DNA of 64,000 bases from Pyrenochaeta sp. MPI-SDFR-AT-0127 (taxonomy: Eukaryota > Ascomycota > Dothideomycetes > Pleosporales > Cucurbitariaceae): NCBI GenBank assembly GCA_020747015.1, contig JAGTJM010000003.1:248001-312000 (forward strand), in the 5' to 3' direction. How positions within the stretch are numbered: the stretch's first letter is position 1; the number at the start of each line of letters is the position of its first letter. A program made the position numbers and the translations under genes. Of the stretch, positions 1-11,027 are shown piece by piece. The notes under the pieces are model-generated. The model worked only from the letters and a program-made list of their open reading frames with translations. It was not told where the DNA came from and did no database searches.

Positions 1-1539
1 CACCACTCTCCCAACAGCATGGAAGATCCCCAACGTACTTTCTCGCTGCGTCACCAGTTCCAACGACTCTTGCTCCATCTTCGTAATGGGGATTTCTTTC
101 GGTCCCTTCTTCTTTGTGAAGTTCACCTTGGCCCCCCAGCCATCGGCATCATCCCCCCGCAGGCAGAGAAATTCCAAAGATGAAATAGCACTTCGGATGT
201 CACCGAGCTCAGCGAGTCGCTGGATGACTTGGGGGCCCAGGGTCTTCCTGCGACCAGATTTCCTCGCCTCTTTCACAACAATCGTATCCAGTGCTTTTGT
301 CATGTACGTCGGGGCAATCGGGTTGAACTCAATGACGGATACCCCATGGTGGGTCAAGATCTCAGGGCCCAGCAGTCGATGAGCAGTAAAACTGTCAGCA
401 GCAGCTGTGTTAGTGGAGAGCAGAGTTTCGGAGATGATCATGACAATCGGTGTCACTGATTGATCTGGGTCAATTTGGCTCGAGAAGAATGTAGTAGCCG
501 ACTGGGTGTTAGCGGCAAGATATCTGAGAACAGAAGACCGAAAGGACTGCACTGCGGAGGATGTCCGTGTGAATGTATTTGGGAACTCCTCTACAAGAAC
601 CAGTTGCCTCTGCCTGCTTTTTTGGCTGCTGGACGAGGTTTGCTGGACGGCTTGCGCTGGCTCGTCGAATGCAAGGCTTCCAAAGGTGCCAGTCCTTCCG
701 ACGAAGTCGTCGAATTGCGCAGTGGCGGACATAAAGTGGTCAGAGGTGGACATGGACCCGGTGGGGTTCTTCCACTCGTGCATCATAATGCCCAATTCCT
801 GTGCGAGCAGAGACATGGTAGTAGTCTTCCCACTGCCAGCAGGGCCCTTGAGAAGCAACAGTCTCTTGCGTTCCCTGCCACTGAAGACATCTGTGAGCCA
901 TGTCCGAACATCGGCAACTTTCTTCTTGTGTACCGCGAGCTCATCAAGCAGCACCGGGCCATACTTCTCAGTCCAAGGCCGCCTATCCTGTGTATCAAGG
1001 CGCGCCGGCTGCGACGATGGAGGTGTGCTGCGTGCTACGCTAGCTGGAGGGAGGAACTTCTGCCTGGCCTTGGCGACATTGTCACCGTCGGCTGCTGGTA
1101 GGGGTTTCACATTCTTGCGTACGGGCAGCGCTGCCGCTCGCTTGACCGGGTCATCATCGCCAGAAGAGTCGAGGATGTCGTCTATGTCTTCGGGCGGGGC
1201 AGCACGTTTCTCAGGGCTCGGCGTAGGATGCAGCGGTTGCGATTGCGAGCGCGGAACATTGCTGAAGAAGGAGGTGATGGGCTTGTATACCGGCTTGGGT
1301 TTTGCGGGAGATTTGGCTGGGGACTTGGTGGTGGTGGTGGTGGTTACCCTGGACGGCTTCGGCGATGCAGCGCGGCCTGTCTGCGAGCGGCCTGGCTTAA
1401 TGTCTTCACTCGCCCCGTTCGATATGCCCGGTAGCCTGCCCCTCCTGGGCCGCTTCGGAGGCGGTGAGCGTGTTCCATCTTGCTCGGAATCCGACGAGAG
1501 CACAACCGGCTTCTTGCGCGATGCGCGCGGCTTAACCAT
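1..1539 (-). CDS. rad17: Checkpoint clamp loader Rad17 (3' end cut by window edge)
   Basis: The first 513 residues read without an intron from the ATG at 1539-1537 to the window edge, so the C-terminus is missing. Rad17 (budding-yeast Rad24) replaces the large RFC subunit and loads the 9-1-1 checkpoint clamp on damaged DNA in the nucleus. Visible: a basic, disordered N-terminus; the RFC-type PWTEKY box near residue 189; Walker A GPAGSGKT near 231; a Walker-B-like VLVEEFP near 313, which is typical of Rad17 rather than the DEAD of true RFC subunits; and a sensor/lid region with a R-LAELGDIRSAI helix. The N-terminus also has a hydrophobic-acidic patch VVLSSDSE (12-19) and an ITSFF motif (88-92). 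The family call is firm. The start is inferred as the first ATG of the open frame. It diverges from the gene at 2465. Confidence 0.93.
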   Translation of the reverse strand, partial: MVKPRASRKKPVVLSSDSEQDGTRSPPPKRPRRGRLPGISNGASEDIKPGRSQTGRAASPKPSRVTTTTTTKSPAKSPAKPKPVYKPITSFFSNVPRSQSQPLHPTPSPEKRAAPPEDIDDILDSSGDDDPVKRAAALPVRKNVKPLPAADGDNVAKARQKFLPPASVARSTPPSSQPARLDTQDRRPWTEKYGPVLLDELAVHKKKVADVRTWLTDVFSGRERKRLLLLKGPAGSGKTTTMSLLAQELGIMMHEWKNPTGSMSTSDHFMSATAQFDDFVGRTGTFGSLAFDEPAQAVQQTSSSSQKSRQRQLVLVEEFPNTFTRTSSAVQSFRSSVLRYLAANTQSATTFFSSQIDPDQSVTPIVMIISETLLSTNTAAADSFTAHRLLGPEILTHHGVSVIEFNPIAPTYMTKALDTIVVKEARKSGRRKTLGPQVIQRLAELGDIRSAISSLEFLCLRGDDADGWGAKVNFTKKKGPKEIPITKMEQESLELVTQRESTLGIFHAVGRVV

Positions 1540-2464
1540 CCCGCCCCGAGGTGATGGATCTGGGAGACACTCGGCGGCGAATGATCATCCTCGAAAGCTG
1601 CAGCCAGTTGTTGTCGCGAACGTGGTGGTGGGATGCGCCATGGCCAAATTTGCGGAGCCGTCAGATGGAGGTGCCAAGGGGGGTGACACGCTAGCACATG
1701 ACATCTGCCAGCGCAACACAGGTCTTCCCAGTATCGTCCATGGCACCGCACACCGCTGCATAGCCCTTCCCGCTCCCGGCTCACTAATGCAGCCGCTTCG
1801 AGGCTGATATGCAGCTACTGGGGCCGATTCCACATGCCTGGACGTGTGCTGACCTGCAACCAACCGCACGATGCCACACCTCCTGCAGAGCAGCCGAATT
1901 TTGATTTCCAACACGCTCGTGTGCACAACCGTTTGCTGGCTTTTCCTTTTCACTCTATCGCACATGGACATTGCTCGGTTTCTGTCTCTTTGTCGAGACA
2001 AACCTGCACCATTGCGCACCCGTTTCGTGGCAGAATAGAGGGCCTCCGCAACAAGTCCGCGCAGCAGTGCCAGTACGCACACTCCACATACACACGAGGC
2101 TGTATTTGGAGCCCGCACGCGTTTCAAATGGGGCGCATATATTAGTACGGCTCAGTCTACGGTGAGCTGGCAGCCTCCAGGCCACCGTCTCATTGGACGG
2201 CCTTGCGTTTTCACCCCGTGCCATCTGCTATGCACGGCTCACAAAACTTCGCATTGCAGTATCACCCTATATAGCTCTTTATGCGCGTGCTCATCGTTCT
2301 TTGACATGTTCCCTCGTCGTTGGGCCACGCAAGCAGGCGCCCAGCCTCATCTCTGTTTCTTTCCAGGTCCATTGTGAGAGGAACACATTTCTTGCTACTG
2401 CAGTGTCGGCTTCGGCATCTTTTTGTCCACTCCACTATAAACAGGGAGAATCGCAGTCACCATT
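1540..2464. promoter_or_regulatory. Divergent intergenic region between rad17 and the coiled-coil gene
   Basis: 925 bp with no credible gene; the short ORFs in it overlap in several frames and resemble nothing I know. It must hold both promoters. A TATATAG stretch at about 2268-2274, some 195 bp before the ATG at 2465, is a possible TATA element for the rightward gene. I see no other defined site. Confidence 0.4.
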
Positions 2465-5400
2465 ATGGCGAAAAAGAAGAGCAAGAAGAATCAGAAGCCG
2501 GTGGAGCCCGCGTCTCCACCAGCACCACCAACGGAAGAGCCGGTCCCTGCAGTGGCTGAGGCCCCATCATTGCCAGAAGAGGCACCAGCCACCAACTCTA
2601 CACCGATAGATCAATCGGAGGCTTCAGTCTTGCCACCCAACGCGGAGAGCGAAGAGTCGGCCACTGAGGCTCAGGTAGACACTTCTGCACCCGCAACCAC
2701 TCAGGTACCTGAGGAGCTCGAAGCTACATTAAGCGAAGGAGGAAAAGTATCGGCGACTCAGACTTCAAGTGTCGCCGAGGCTGTACCGACTTTAGAGCCA
2801 GAAGAACCTGCTATACCGAAAGAGGAGGATAGCAAGCAACCAATCATAGTGGTTGTGGCAGAACAATCAAGCACTTCGGCGGACGAGACGAATCTAGAAA
2901 CTGCAGCAGAGCTTAACGAAGTCCTAGAATCTGAAGCAGTACCGATTGAAGCCATTGAACCTGAAGTACAAGCAGAGACAACCCAAACACTAGATATTCC
3001 GTCACAAACAGAGCCAGATAGCATTGTAGAAGCTTCCACTCAAGAAGAGCCGATGACGGCAACAGTACCTGAGGTGCAAGACAAGTCGGTCGAGAGGACA
3101 GAAGTAGAAGCTCCAACAGTTGCGGAAAACTTGGTGACGGAGCCAGAACTAACTGCACCAACAACATTACCAGCAGAGCTTGACGAGCCTGAACAGGAGC
3201 AGGATGTATCAGATCATGCCACAGAAGTAACAGCTGTGAATGAACCAACACCACCACCCACCTCTGAGGAGTCCTCGGTGGAGCAGTCCAAGCAGACCTC
3301 TAAAGATATGGTTGATGACTTTACTCCAACAAAGCCAAAAAAGGAAAATGCGAAGCAGAAACGTGCGCGTCTAGCGAGGGAGAAGGAGCAGCGTGAAGAA
3401 CTAGAAAGATTAGAACAGGAGAGAGCCGAGCAGAAAGCCCAAGAAGAGCGACAACAAGAAGAACAGAAGAGGCTCGAGCTGGAAGCTGCGGAAGCTGCTG
3501 AGTCTGCCGCAAAAGCCGAAGAGGAGCGACAGCTTGAGGAGCAGAAGAAACTCGAGCAGGAAACAAAAGACGCTTCTGAAGCTGCAAAAGCAGAGGAGGA
3601 ACGGCAGCTTGAGGAACAAAACAGGCTTGATCAGGAAGCAAGAGACGCTACTGCAGCTGCAAAAGCAGAAGAGGAGCGACAGCTTGAGGAGCAGAAGAAA
3701 CTCGAGCAGGAAGCAAAAGACGCTGCTGAGGCTGCAAAAGCAGAAGAGGAGCGACAGCTTGAGGAACAAAATAGGCTTGAGCAGGAAGCACGAGAAGCTG
3801 CAGAAGCTATCGAGGCTGCCGAAAAGGCGGAGGCTGAAGCTGCCGAAAGGAAGCAACGTGAAGAACAAGAGATGATAGAGCAGCAACGCCTTGAACAGGA
3901 ACGAGTTGAACAAGAACGAGTTGAGCAAGAAAGGCTTGAGCAGGAAAAGCTTGAGCAGGAAAAGCTTGAGCAGGAAAAGCTTGAGCAGGAAAAGCTTGAG
4001 CAGGAAAAGCTTGAGCAAGAGTTGGCTGAACAAGAAAGGGTTACACAAGAACGGATTGAACAAGAACGGGCTGAACAAGCACGGGTTGAACAAGAACGAG
4101 TTGACCAGGAACGAATTGAACAACAACGAGTTGAGAATGAGCAACTTGAGCAGAAGAGACTCGAGCAAGAGGCTCAAGAAGCTGCTCAAGTAGCCGAAAG
4201 GGCTCTGAAGGAGGCCGAAGTAGCTGAGGCTGCTCGGATCGCTGCAGAGCAAGCCTTGCGTGAACCCACACCTACCAAAGAAGCGGTGTCGGTTGAATCT
4301 ACACGGGTCCTTTCGCCTGATCCTATTGCAAGGGCTCCCGCAACACCTGATTTGCCAGAGCCCGCACCAGCACGAGCTCCAACACCTCCAACTGGACCAA
4401 CATCCGAGACGTTACTGCGACGCAAGTCACGCTTTACCAACCAATTCTCAAAAAGTTCGACCACTTCCTCATCGCCAACCGATCGTCTATCAACCCCTGG
4501 TTCCTTGGATCGAGCCCCTAGAGCGCCTCACGCTCGGGAAGTGGATTCTCCCGCAGTCCATGCGCCAAGGCCATTAGCTGTGACCCAGATTATCGAAGAC
4601 AGTAGACCGCCTGCTCCAAGTCCGCCTGTGGGCAGATTGCGTCCGAGGTATGTGAAATCACATCAACATCTCCTAACCTGCTTCGTGTGGCTGCCCATTC
4701 ACCCAAAAGGAATTGAAAAGCTACGGGAAGTGTTCCAAAGTCACCAGAAAAGTTGTGCTCTATAAAAAATTGCAACCAAGTGCTCCACTGACTGTATCAT
4801 TATCATTAGGAATACCTCTGCTTTTGACTCCGAAGACGACTCCGATTCTGCTCTAATACAGACTAGGCGGCCGTTTCGAGGCGGTGAGTCGCACGACACT
4901 TCACGAGGCTCCACTTATCCACCGCCCCAGCCAACGCATCCCCGTGGCTTCGCTTCGCGTGTGCCTGTGGAGCCAAACTACACTAACGCTCCACCGCCTC
5001 CTCCACCAGGGTACCATCCCGGCTACTACGCACCGGCAGCCCCACCTCACTACCAAAATCACAATTATGGTATGACTCGTCAGGGCTATCCAAACCCCAA
5101 TTCCTATGGTCCTTCTTCGCACTCTTCTTCCTCTCCATACCAAGAATCGTGGAACCAGTACCCGCCGGGGTATCCTCCTTATGGCAGTCCACCTCAAAGG
5201 CAAGACTCTTCAGGCTCTAGGGATTACCCTATGGGCATGCATGCTATAGAAAACGGATCTGCAATTGAAGACGACTCTGGTGACGTATTCTCACGTATTG
5301 CACAGGCCATACCCGACTTGCACGTTCTGCTCGCACGCTACAAGGAGACGCATGGGCAGCTGAGTGTAAGGGAAGAATTACTTCGCCGAGCTAGTGTAGA

Positions 5401-8400
5401 GCAGGAAGAGAAACTCAGGGCAAAGGATGATGAGATAGAAGATTTGAAAGAGAAGATTCATAACCTAGAGAACAAGCATTCAGCTGAAGCAAGCCGACTT
5501 CGATTCCAGATTGGTAACCTGGAAGAGCAGGTCAAAGAACTTCGAGAGCAAGTCGCTGAGACAGAGAAGTATAAGAAGGAGGCCGAAGAGACTAAATTGG
5601 CACTAGACGCAGCGATGAAGTCATGGGAGGCCAAGTATAAGGAGTTGGAAGATGCACACGCTGCTTTAGAGAGAGCTGCAGCAGAGGAGAAGGCGAAATC
5701 CTTGAGAGATTTTGATGAATGGAAGTCAACTTCCATGACGAAACACGACGCCGAGAAAATCGCTCTTGCCATCCAGTTTGACAAGAAACTCAAGGAGGCT
5801 GACATCCTCGCCGATAACCAAAGACAAGAAACTGCAGCAGCTTTCGTTAAAGAGAAAGACGAGCTGAGATCTGACCACCAACGACAACAGCGCGAACGCG
5901 AAGCCAGCTTTGACAGAGTGCGAAATGAGCTCGAGGCCAAGCTCGGCGCGGCTCAGAAAGATCGCGAAGAGGCCCTCAAACATGAGCGTGAAAGCCGTGA
6001 ATTTTGGGTGGCTGAGAGAGAGAATCTTACCAAGGCCCACCAAGAAGATCGTCTCAGCCTTCAGAAGGGCTGGGATGAACAGCGTGACCTTCTAGAAGCT
6101 CAGCACAAAAAGAGCAGGGACGAATCAGACAAGGCTTGGATTGAGCTTCACGCTGATGCACGGAGGAAGGCAGACGAAGAGACGGCCAAAGTGGATCAGC
6201 TGACAAGAGAGAGAGAGGAGCTGCTCAAGAAGTACAACGAACTGAAGGCCGTGAGCGAGAAGGAGAAGGAGACTATCAAGAGCGTTGCCTCCAATCTTGA
6301 GTCTGAGAAGTATAGGCTAGAGAAACTCATGGAGTGCTACGGGGACATTGCAGAGATCAAAAGCAAAGGTGACACCTACTAGTAAGTGAATTTGGCTTGT
6401 TTACCGTTACTCAAGGTGGCATAATCGGACGATTCAGGCTTGGCTGGATAGCTTCAGCGATATTTGTAGGTTCTAGTCGAGAAACGCAAAATACGATGAA
6501 GCTGTCCAGCCACCTGCCATGGAAGTCGATTATGAGTGTCCAACTAGAGATCAGCGTATATCCCCTGCACCGTCGTTAGCACCTCGTAAATCCGCAATAT
6601 AATCCTCTTCCCTGCTCTCATCGCTTCATTCTCATTCTGCTTTGGCCTGAAAGTGTCTGCTAACCCTCATATTCAGCTTAGTGTCATTCTCCCAGCTACA
6701 AAAGCAGATCATTGACCTGGCAGCGACTCACTTCGTTCACCTTCCTGTGCGTCCACCATCGGAAGAACTCGCTCAAGTGCCCTCAAACTTGCCGTCGTTT
6801 CTCGGGGATACTTCAGCGTCCAGGTGCGTGAATGTATCTTTACCCGAAAATTACTTTTCTAATCAAGGATCTATTATAGGCAAGTTCGTGCCGCATTTGT
6901 AGCACACACAGTTTCGAAGTTGATCACCTATCGTGTCTTTGGTCCCTTCTTGTTCAGTCTGGGACGTCGCTATGATAAGGCCGACTCCCTGTTCCTCTCA
7001 ATGAGCAACCATATTCGCGACAAGAGCACGCGTAAAGAGGCAATCTGGCGCCAGCAAACGCTCCTTGCGGCTTTCACAAGCAGCGGTGCTAAACAGCGTA
7101 TAAACACCGCTGCCGGTACTGTTGTTGAGGAGATTGTCAATGCAATCAAGCACTTCGCTGATCCAAAAGAGGAAGAAGGTATCAAGATCGCAGTAAAGAG
7201 AATTGTAAAGCTCGCCGCGGAAACTTGGCGCTTTGCTCGTCTAGAGCGAGAGATGATCAATGCGACGATGCCTGCACTTCAGGATGAGGAGCATCAGTTT
7301 ACAAGCGCAGAGTTCTGGCCAGCTTACAAGACAGATGGCACGACGATTGCATCTCTAAACGGCACGTTGCCTCCGTCAGATGTTCAGCCTCAACTACTAC
7401 TTAGACTCTTCCCGGTCATCTATCGCGAGTCGAAACACGAGAACTTTCACGCCTCGGGTGAGAAGGTGGATGAGGGATGCATCTTTCATCATGGACTGGC
7501 TCTGTACGACGATGCAGAGGCGGTAGTGACAAGGGCGGAGGAGCTCAAATCTGCTGGTTTGCCTCCCTTTACCACTGCTTCTCCGATGAGTTCGACTGCT
7601 GATGGTATTGGGAAGTTTCCGCCCCCAGTGGTGCCTCCGCCTCGAGATCCTCTACCACCTCCTCCCACTCATCCCCTTCCCGCTTCCAGAATGGCTGATG
7701 AGTCTTCTATGCGATCGAGTTCCAACTCGAACTCGAACTCTCCCACTATTCCGCCCAGCGATAAGCCTGAAAGGGCATCGTCCAGGCGTACGAAGACGCC
7801 CCCTCCGCCCCCTTCATCTATCCCATCTCTCGATGAGCCTGCACCTTTAAAGTATGTAGCCGCATATAAGCGTCCACCTCCGGGTCCCATCGACTTTGCT
7901 TCTCCTAGGAACCTAATTGGACTCCCGCCACCTGTTGAAAGCTTAATTGCTTCACAGGCTCCAAGTCCAAGGAAGACCTCTGAGGTTGTCCCCACCGCAG
8001 ATGCAGCGGAGACCGACATCTCGCCTTCTGCTGCTGCTGATCCTGCGCTTGCCCCTCCTGCTCATCCTCCCCCGCCTCCACCTCCTGCGGAAGAACCAGT
8101 AGAAGAGCTTCCTCCTCCCACACCAGCAGAAAGTGCGATTCTCCCAGCGTCTTTTTCCGCGTCCACTATTCAGGAAAGCGGAAGTCGTGAGCTCCCGACA
8201 CCACCGCACTCCCGCTCTGGCACGCCTCCACGTCCCGCCTCTCCTCTGTTCGAAGCAGTAGATGAGATCGATGCGCTGCAATCCCATCGTAGCAGCCGAG
8301 GGTCGCTGTCACGTCGTCGCTCCACCCACACTCGGCGCTCGACCGAGCCTTTGGAGAATGAACTACCTGAAGTCAACCCACGATCTGAGACTATGCGTCG

Positions 8401-8854
8401 AACAAGCGGATACGCACTTAGTAATCGCACTTCAAAGACCGCAGACACTGACCGCAGTGAACGGACCGAGAAGACTGAACGGACCGAGAAGACGGAACGT
8501 ACTGATCGCACCGAGAAATCGAACAAGACGGAACGTGATCCGAAGAGTCGATACATGTGCGAATCGCGCAGCGCCGCAGTCAAAGCATTATATCCCAATA
8601 GCCCACTAGCAGGTCAGGGTGGTGCTAGCAGTTCGAAGAATTCTGTAAAGAGCGAGAAGAAGAAGGACAGGGATAGTAGGGATTCAACCAGAGACGGAGA
8701 AGATGCTAGGGAGCATAGAAAGAGCCGAGAGTTGAAGAAAGAAAGGAGTATTCCCGATAACGGGACATGGGATACTAATAGTCAAAGTCGCATGAGTGAG
8801 GACATGAATACTCATATCAGCACGAACCAGGAATATCCCGTCCGGCCATCGTGA
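2465..8854 (+). CDS. Giant Glu/Gln-rich coiled-coil protein of unknown function
   Basis: Four exons, 2465-4647, 4810-6381, 6677-6823 and 6880-8854, join in frame to 1958 residues. The order is: a basic start followed by an acidic Pro/Glu/Thr-rich region (about 1-280); a Lys/Glu/Gln coiled-coil core with internal repeats (about 285-610); a Pro/Ser/Arg-rich stretch; a Pro/Tyr/Gly-rich segment near 760-860; a second, canonical long coiled coil (about 900-1250); a compact, conserved-looking helical region across exons 3 and 4 (about 1255-1420, GPFLFSLGRRYDKADSLF); then a Pro-rich and charged tail with TERTEK repeats. No catalytic motif or membrane segment is visible. It resembles the large coiled-coil proteins of unknown function seen in other Pezizomycotina; a scaffold role is only inference. 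Intron 2 is long (295 bp) but has a TGCTAAC branch site just before its acceptor. If it is retained, translation stops at 6380-6382. Confidence 0.8.
3480..3800 (+). repeat. In-frame tandem repeat, about 30 residues per unit, four units
   Basis: Inside the coiled-coil gene, near-identical units of roughly 90 bp each encode variants of AKAEEERQLEEQKKLEQE plus AKDAAEA. Units differ by a few substitutions (KKLEQ or NRLDQ), so the array is moderately diverged. It stays in frame and extends the helical heptad pattern. Confidence 0.85.
3890..4165 (+). repeat. Minisatellite of 15-bp units encoding pentapeptides (x-LEQE type)
   Basis: About 18 consecutive 15-bp units code for five-residue steps of the type ERVEQ, EKLEQ or ERIEQ. 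The central units (about 3940-4020), aagcttgagcaggaa, are almost perfect copies, which implies recent slippage or unequal crossing-over. The opposite strand reads as a long Leu/Phe-rich open frame, which I regard as a shadow. Confidence 0.9.
8445..8540 (+). repeat. Short TERTEK-type repeat near the C-terminus of the coiled-coil protein
   Basis: Imperfect 12-18 bp units (gaacggaccgagaag and variants) encode SERTEKTERTEKTERTDRTEK. This is a low-complexity charged segment in the tail of the protein. Confidence 0.8.
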
Positions 8855-9444
8855 TCCGATAGATAGGGGTAGCTGCCGACACAAGAGGAACGAATTGTTT
8901 CCTGCCAGTAACGCTGTGGTCTCCTTTGGGTTTCTTTTCGAATTGCATGAGCTGGGCATAGCGACGGTCGTTTCAAAGCATTTCTGGAGTTTATGTTCCT
9001 CTCTTGCATGAAGCAACGATTAGGCATGTATAATGACCTCTCTATGCATTACGAGGGAGTGAAGCATTATGATAGCACGGTGTTTTAGGCGTTTTTTTTG
9101 TTGTGGTTTCTCCATAGAACGAGTTTGTATGATACACATCTTGAGGACATAACGTTCTCTCCTCCCTCCTCAAAATTGGTCTATTATGCAGTGAAAGCGC
9201 TCTATCGCTCAGGTGTCCAATGCAATTGAATCTAAACATTGGCAAGACGAAATAGTAATCTAAGCTCCGATGTTGATCCGGTATCTCCGCCGCATCGCCG
9301 AATATCGAGCTTGCATTTCACGTTCCACCAAACACGAACATCCAACTCTAACATATCCATAATTCTCAACGGCGGCAATCAAAACCACGAAACTTACGCG
9401 TCTTACAACTAGGCTGCTACGCGAGCTCGCAATCGACACGAAAA
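8855..9444. other. Intergenic: 3' end of coiled-coil gene and sdc1 promoter
   Basis: 590 bp between two rightward genes. It contains a T-run near 9094-9101. No gene, TATA box or defined site could be supported. Confidence 0.3.
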
Positions 9445-9946
9445 ATGGCTGAACCATCCGCAGACACTGCGCCTCAAACCGCTGAGACAGAACCTCTTGT
9501 AAATGGCACGGCCTCGCAAAGCGCAGACGTGGTGATGGCAGACTCAAGTGCCGCACCCACAGAGGTACAATTCTCCTCAATTTACCACTTAGCTCTTTAA
9601 TTCCTCACTAACACGCTGCCAGCTCTCCAGCGAAACCCCTACAAGTGCACCCGGGCCTCAACCTTCGCTCCAACCCACCGTCTCCACACAACCACCCACT
9701 CCCCAACCTGCACCACCAGCCGCGGCTCCAGCACCAGCTTCGTCGCGCAATTCACCGCACCCAACACAACAAGCGCCTACACAGCCCATGCCGCATGGCA
9801 GCCCCACGCGTGTGTATTTGAATCAGAATGTCACGCCGCATTTGCTGGAGGCGATGAAGCACCTTGCGACTACGGAGCCAGAGAAGCCGCTGAAATGGCT
9901 CAGTGAGTTTTTGGCGATGAAGAGTGCGGAGATTGAGGGGCCATGA
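9445..9946 (+). CDS. sdc1: COMPASS complex subunit Sdc1 (Dpy-30 domain)
   Basis: Two exons, 9445-9564 and 9623-9946, join in phase 0 to 147 residues. The first 100 residues are Pro/Ala/Gln-rich and look disordered. Residues about 103-142 form the Dpy-30 dimerisation motif: TRVYLNQNVTPHLLEAMKHL followed by P-KPLKWLSEFL. In the known family this helical hairpin docks on the Bre2/Ash2 tail in the Set1 histone H3K4 methyltransferase complex, in the nucleus. The intron (9565-9622) has a CTAAC branch site. Length and domain position fit the family, and the call is confident. Confidence 0.92.
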
Positions 9947-10305
9947 AAGACGAAGGCAGGGACGAAGGGTCACAAAATTCGGGGCATCAGAAGCGATTCG
10001 CAATGGACGACGTGTGGGAAGTTGTAGAGGACTGTCAGGATATTAAGCAAGTGCATGAGCTGGCGTTCAAAATTACTATGATATAAAGGGCGCCAAGTGA
10101 GGACTGATACCCAGGTTAGGAAGCATCACATTTCACAACAAAGAGAGCATGCATTGCACGTTTAATTGTGTACAATTCAGAGATGATGCTTTTGATTCAT
10201 TCCAGATCATGACCCTGCTGGGTATCCGTAAAGCAATCCATGCCCGTGAAACTCCACTTATATGTTCTCCACCATAATGATCACCCGCACCAACCCTACG
10301 AACGC
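9947..10305. other. Convergent 3' intergenic region (sdc1 / rps13)
   Basis: About 360 bp between two genes that end towards each other. It should hold both 3' UTRs and polyadenylation signals. I see no gene. Confidence 0.3.
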
Positions 10306-11027
10306 TTATGCGACGAGAGTGGAGGCGGTGGCGCTCTCGTACCTCCAGGTAGGGGGAAGGGCACCGACGGTCTTGTAGTAACGGGAGAGACGGTGGATAC
10401 GGGACTCGATGAGAATGAGGCGGCTATCGAATGTTAGATGAAGAACTGGTGTTCAGGGAATGGTTCCAACGTACAACTTGGAGTCCTTGTCCTTGCGGTT
10501 GATCGACAAGTGCTTGCGGACGGCGACAGCCTTCTTGATGAGCATGTAGAGGTCCTCGGGGATCTCGGGAGCGAGGCCTAATAGCACCCTGTCAGCTTTG
10601 AACCAACAGAGGCAAGTTTATATAGCGCGGCAGGTGCAAAGAGCAGAGCTGCTGTTGACTTGCGCTTCAGCTTGGACAGGCAACCATACCGGAAGACTTG
10701 AGGATTCGGAGAATCTTGTTGCCAGTGACAACTGCAAAATGTTAGCGCATGCACTGAAAAAAAGTGAGTGTTGCAATGCCTACCTCGGACCTGGGCGATA
10801 CCGTGAGAGTCACGGAGGATCTCACCAATCCTGCAATCCTGTTAGCATGCTATTCTCTTTTCCAGTCACGACTCTTCTTACTGGGAGGGAGTGGCGCCCT
10901 TCTTCGCGAGCTTGCAGATCTGCTCGACGACCTGCTCGGGGGTGGTCTTGAGCCACGCAGGTGGGTTGCGAGAGTAGGGGATGGCCGAGGCTGATATGCC
11001 CTTTCCGTTGCTGTGAAGACGACCCAT
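10306..11027 (-). CDS. rps13: 40S ribosomal protein uS15 (Rps13)
   Basis: Five exons on the minus strand (11027-10882, 10830-10784, 10731-10690, 10577-10475, 10423-10306) give exactly 151 residues, the usual eukaryotic length. It starts MGRLHSNGKGISASAIPYSR and ends ATASTLVA. The core IGEILRDSHGIAQVR and DSKFRLILIESRIHRLSRYY are diagnostic of uS15, a small-subunit protein that binds 18S rRNA in the cytosolic ribosome. Exons of 47 and 42 nt are short, and the four introns have clear CTAAC-type branch sites. Splice choices are fixed by the near-invariant protein sequence. Confidence 0.97.

Noticed and set aside
506..1807. 433-codon open frame on the plus strand
   Set aside because: It lies antisense to rad17, whose minus-strand frame carries the real clamp-loader motifs. 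Its own residues match nothing.
3410..4252. 280-codon Leu/Phe-rich frame on the minus strand, like a membrane protein
   Set aside because: It is the complement of the Glu/Gln repeat array: CTC/TTC-rich codons come from GAG/GAA on the coding strand.
6477..6594. Possible separate exon within intron 2 of the coiled-coil gene
   Set aside because: Joining it in does not keep the frame on both sides with good splice sites. The direct 6381/6677 join does, so it is kept only as a hunch.
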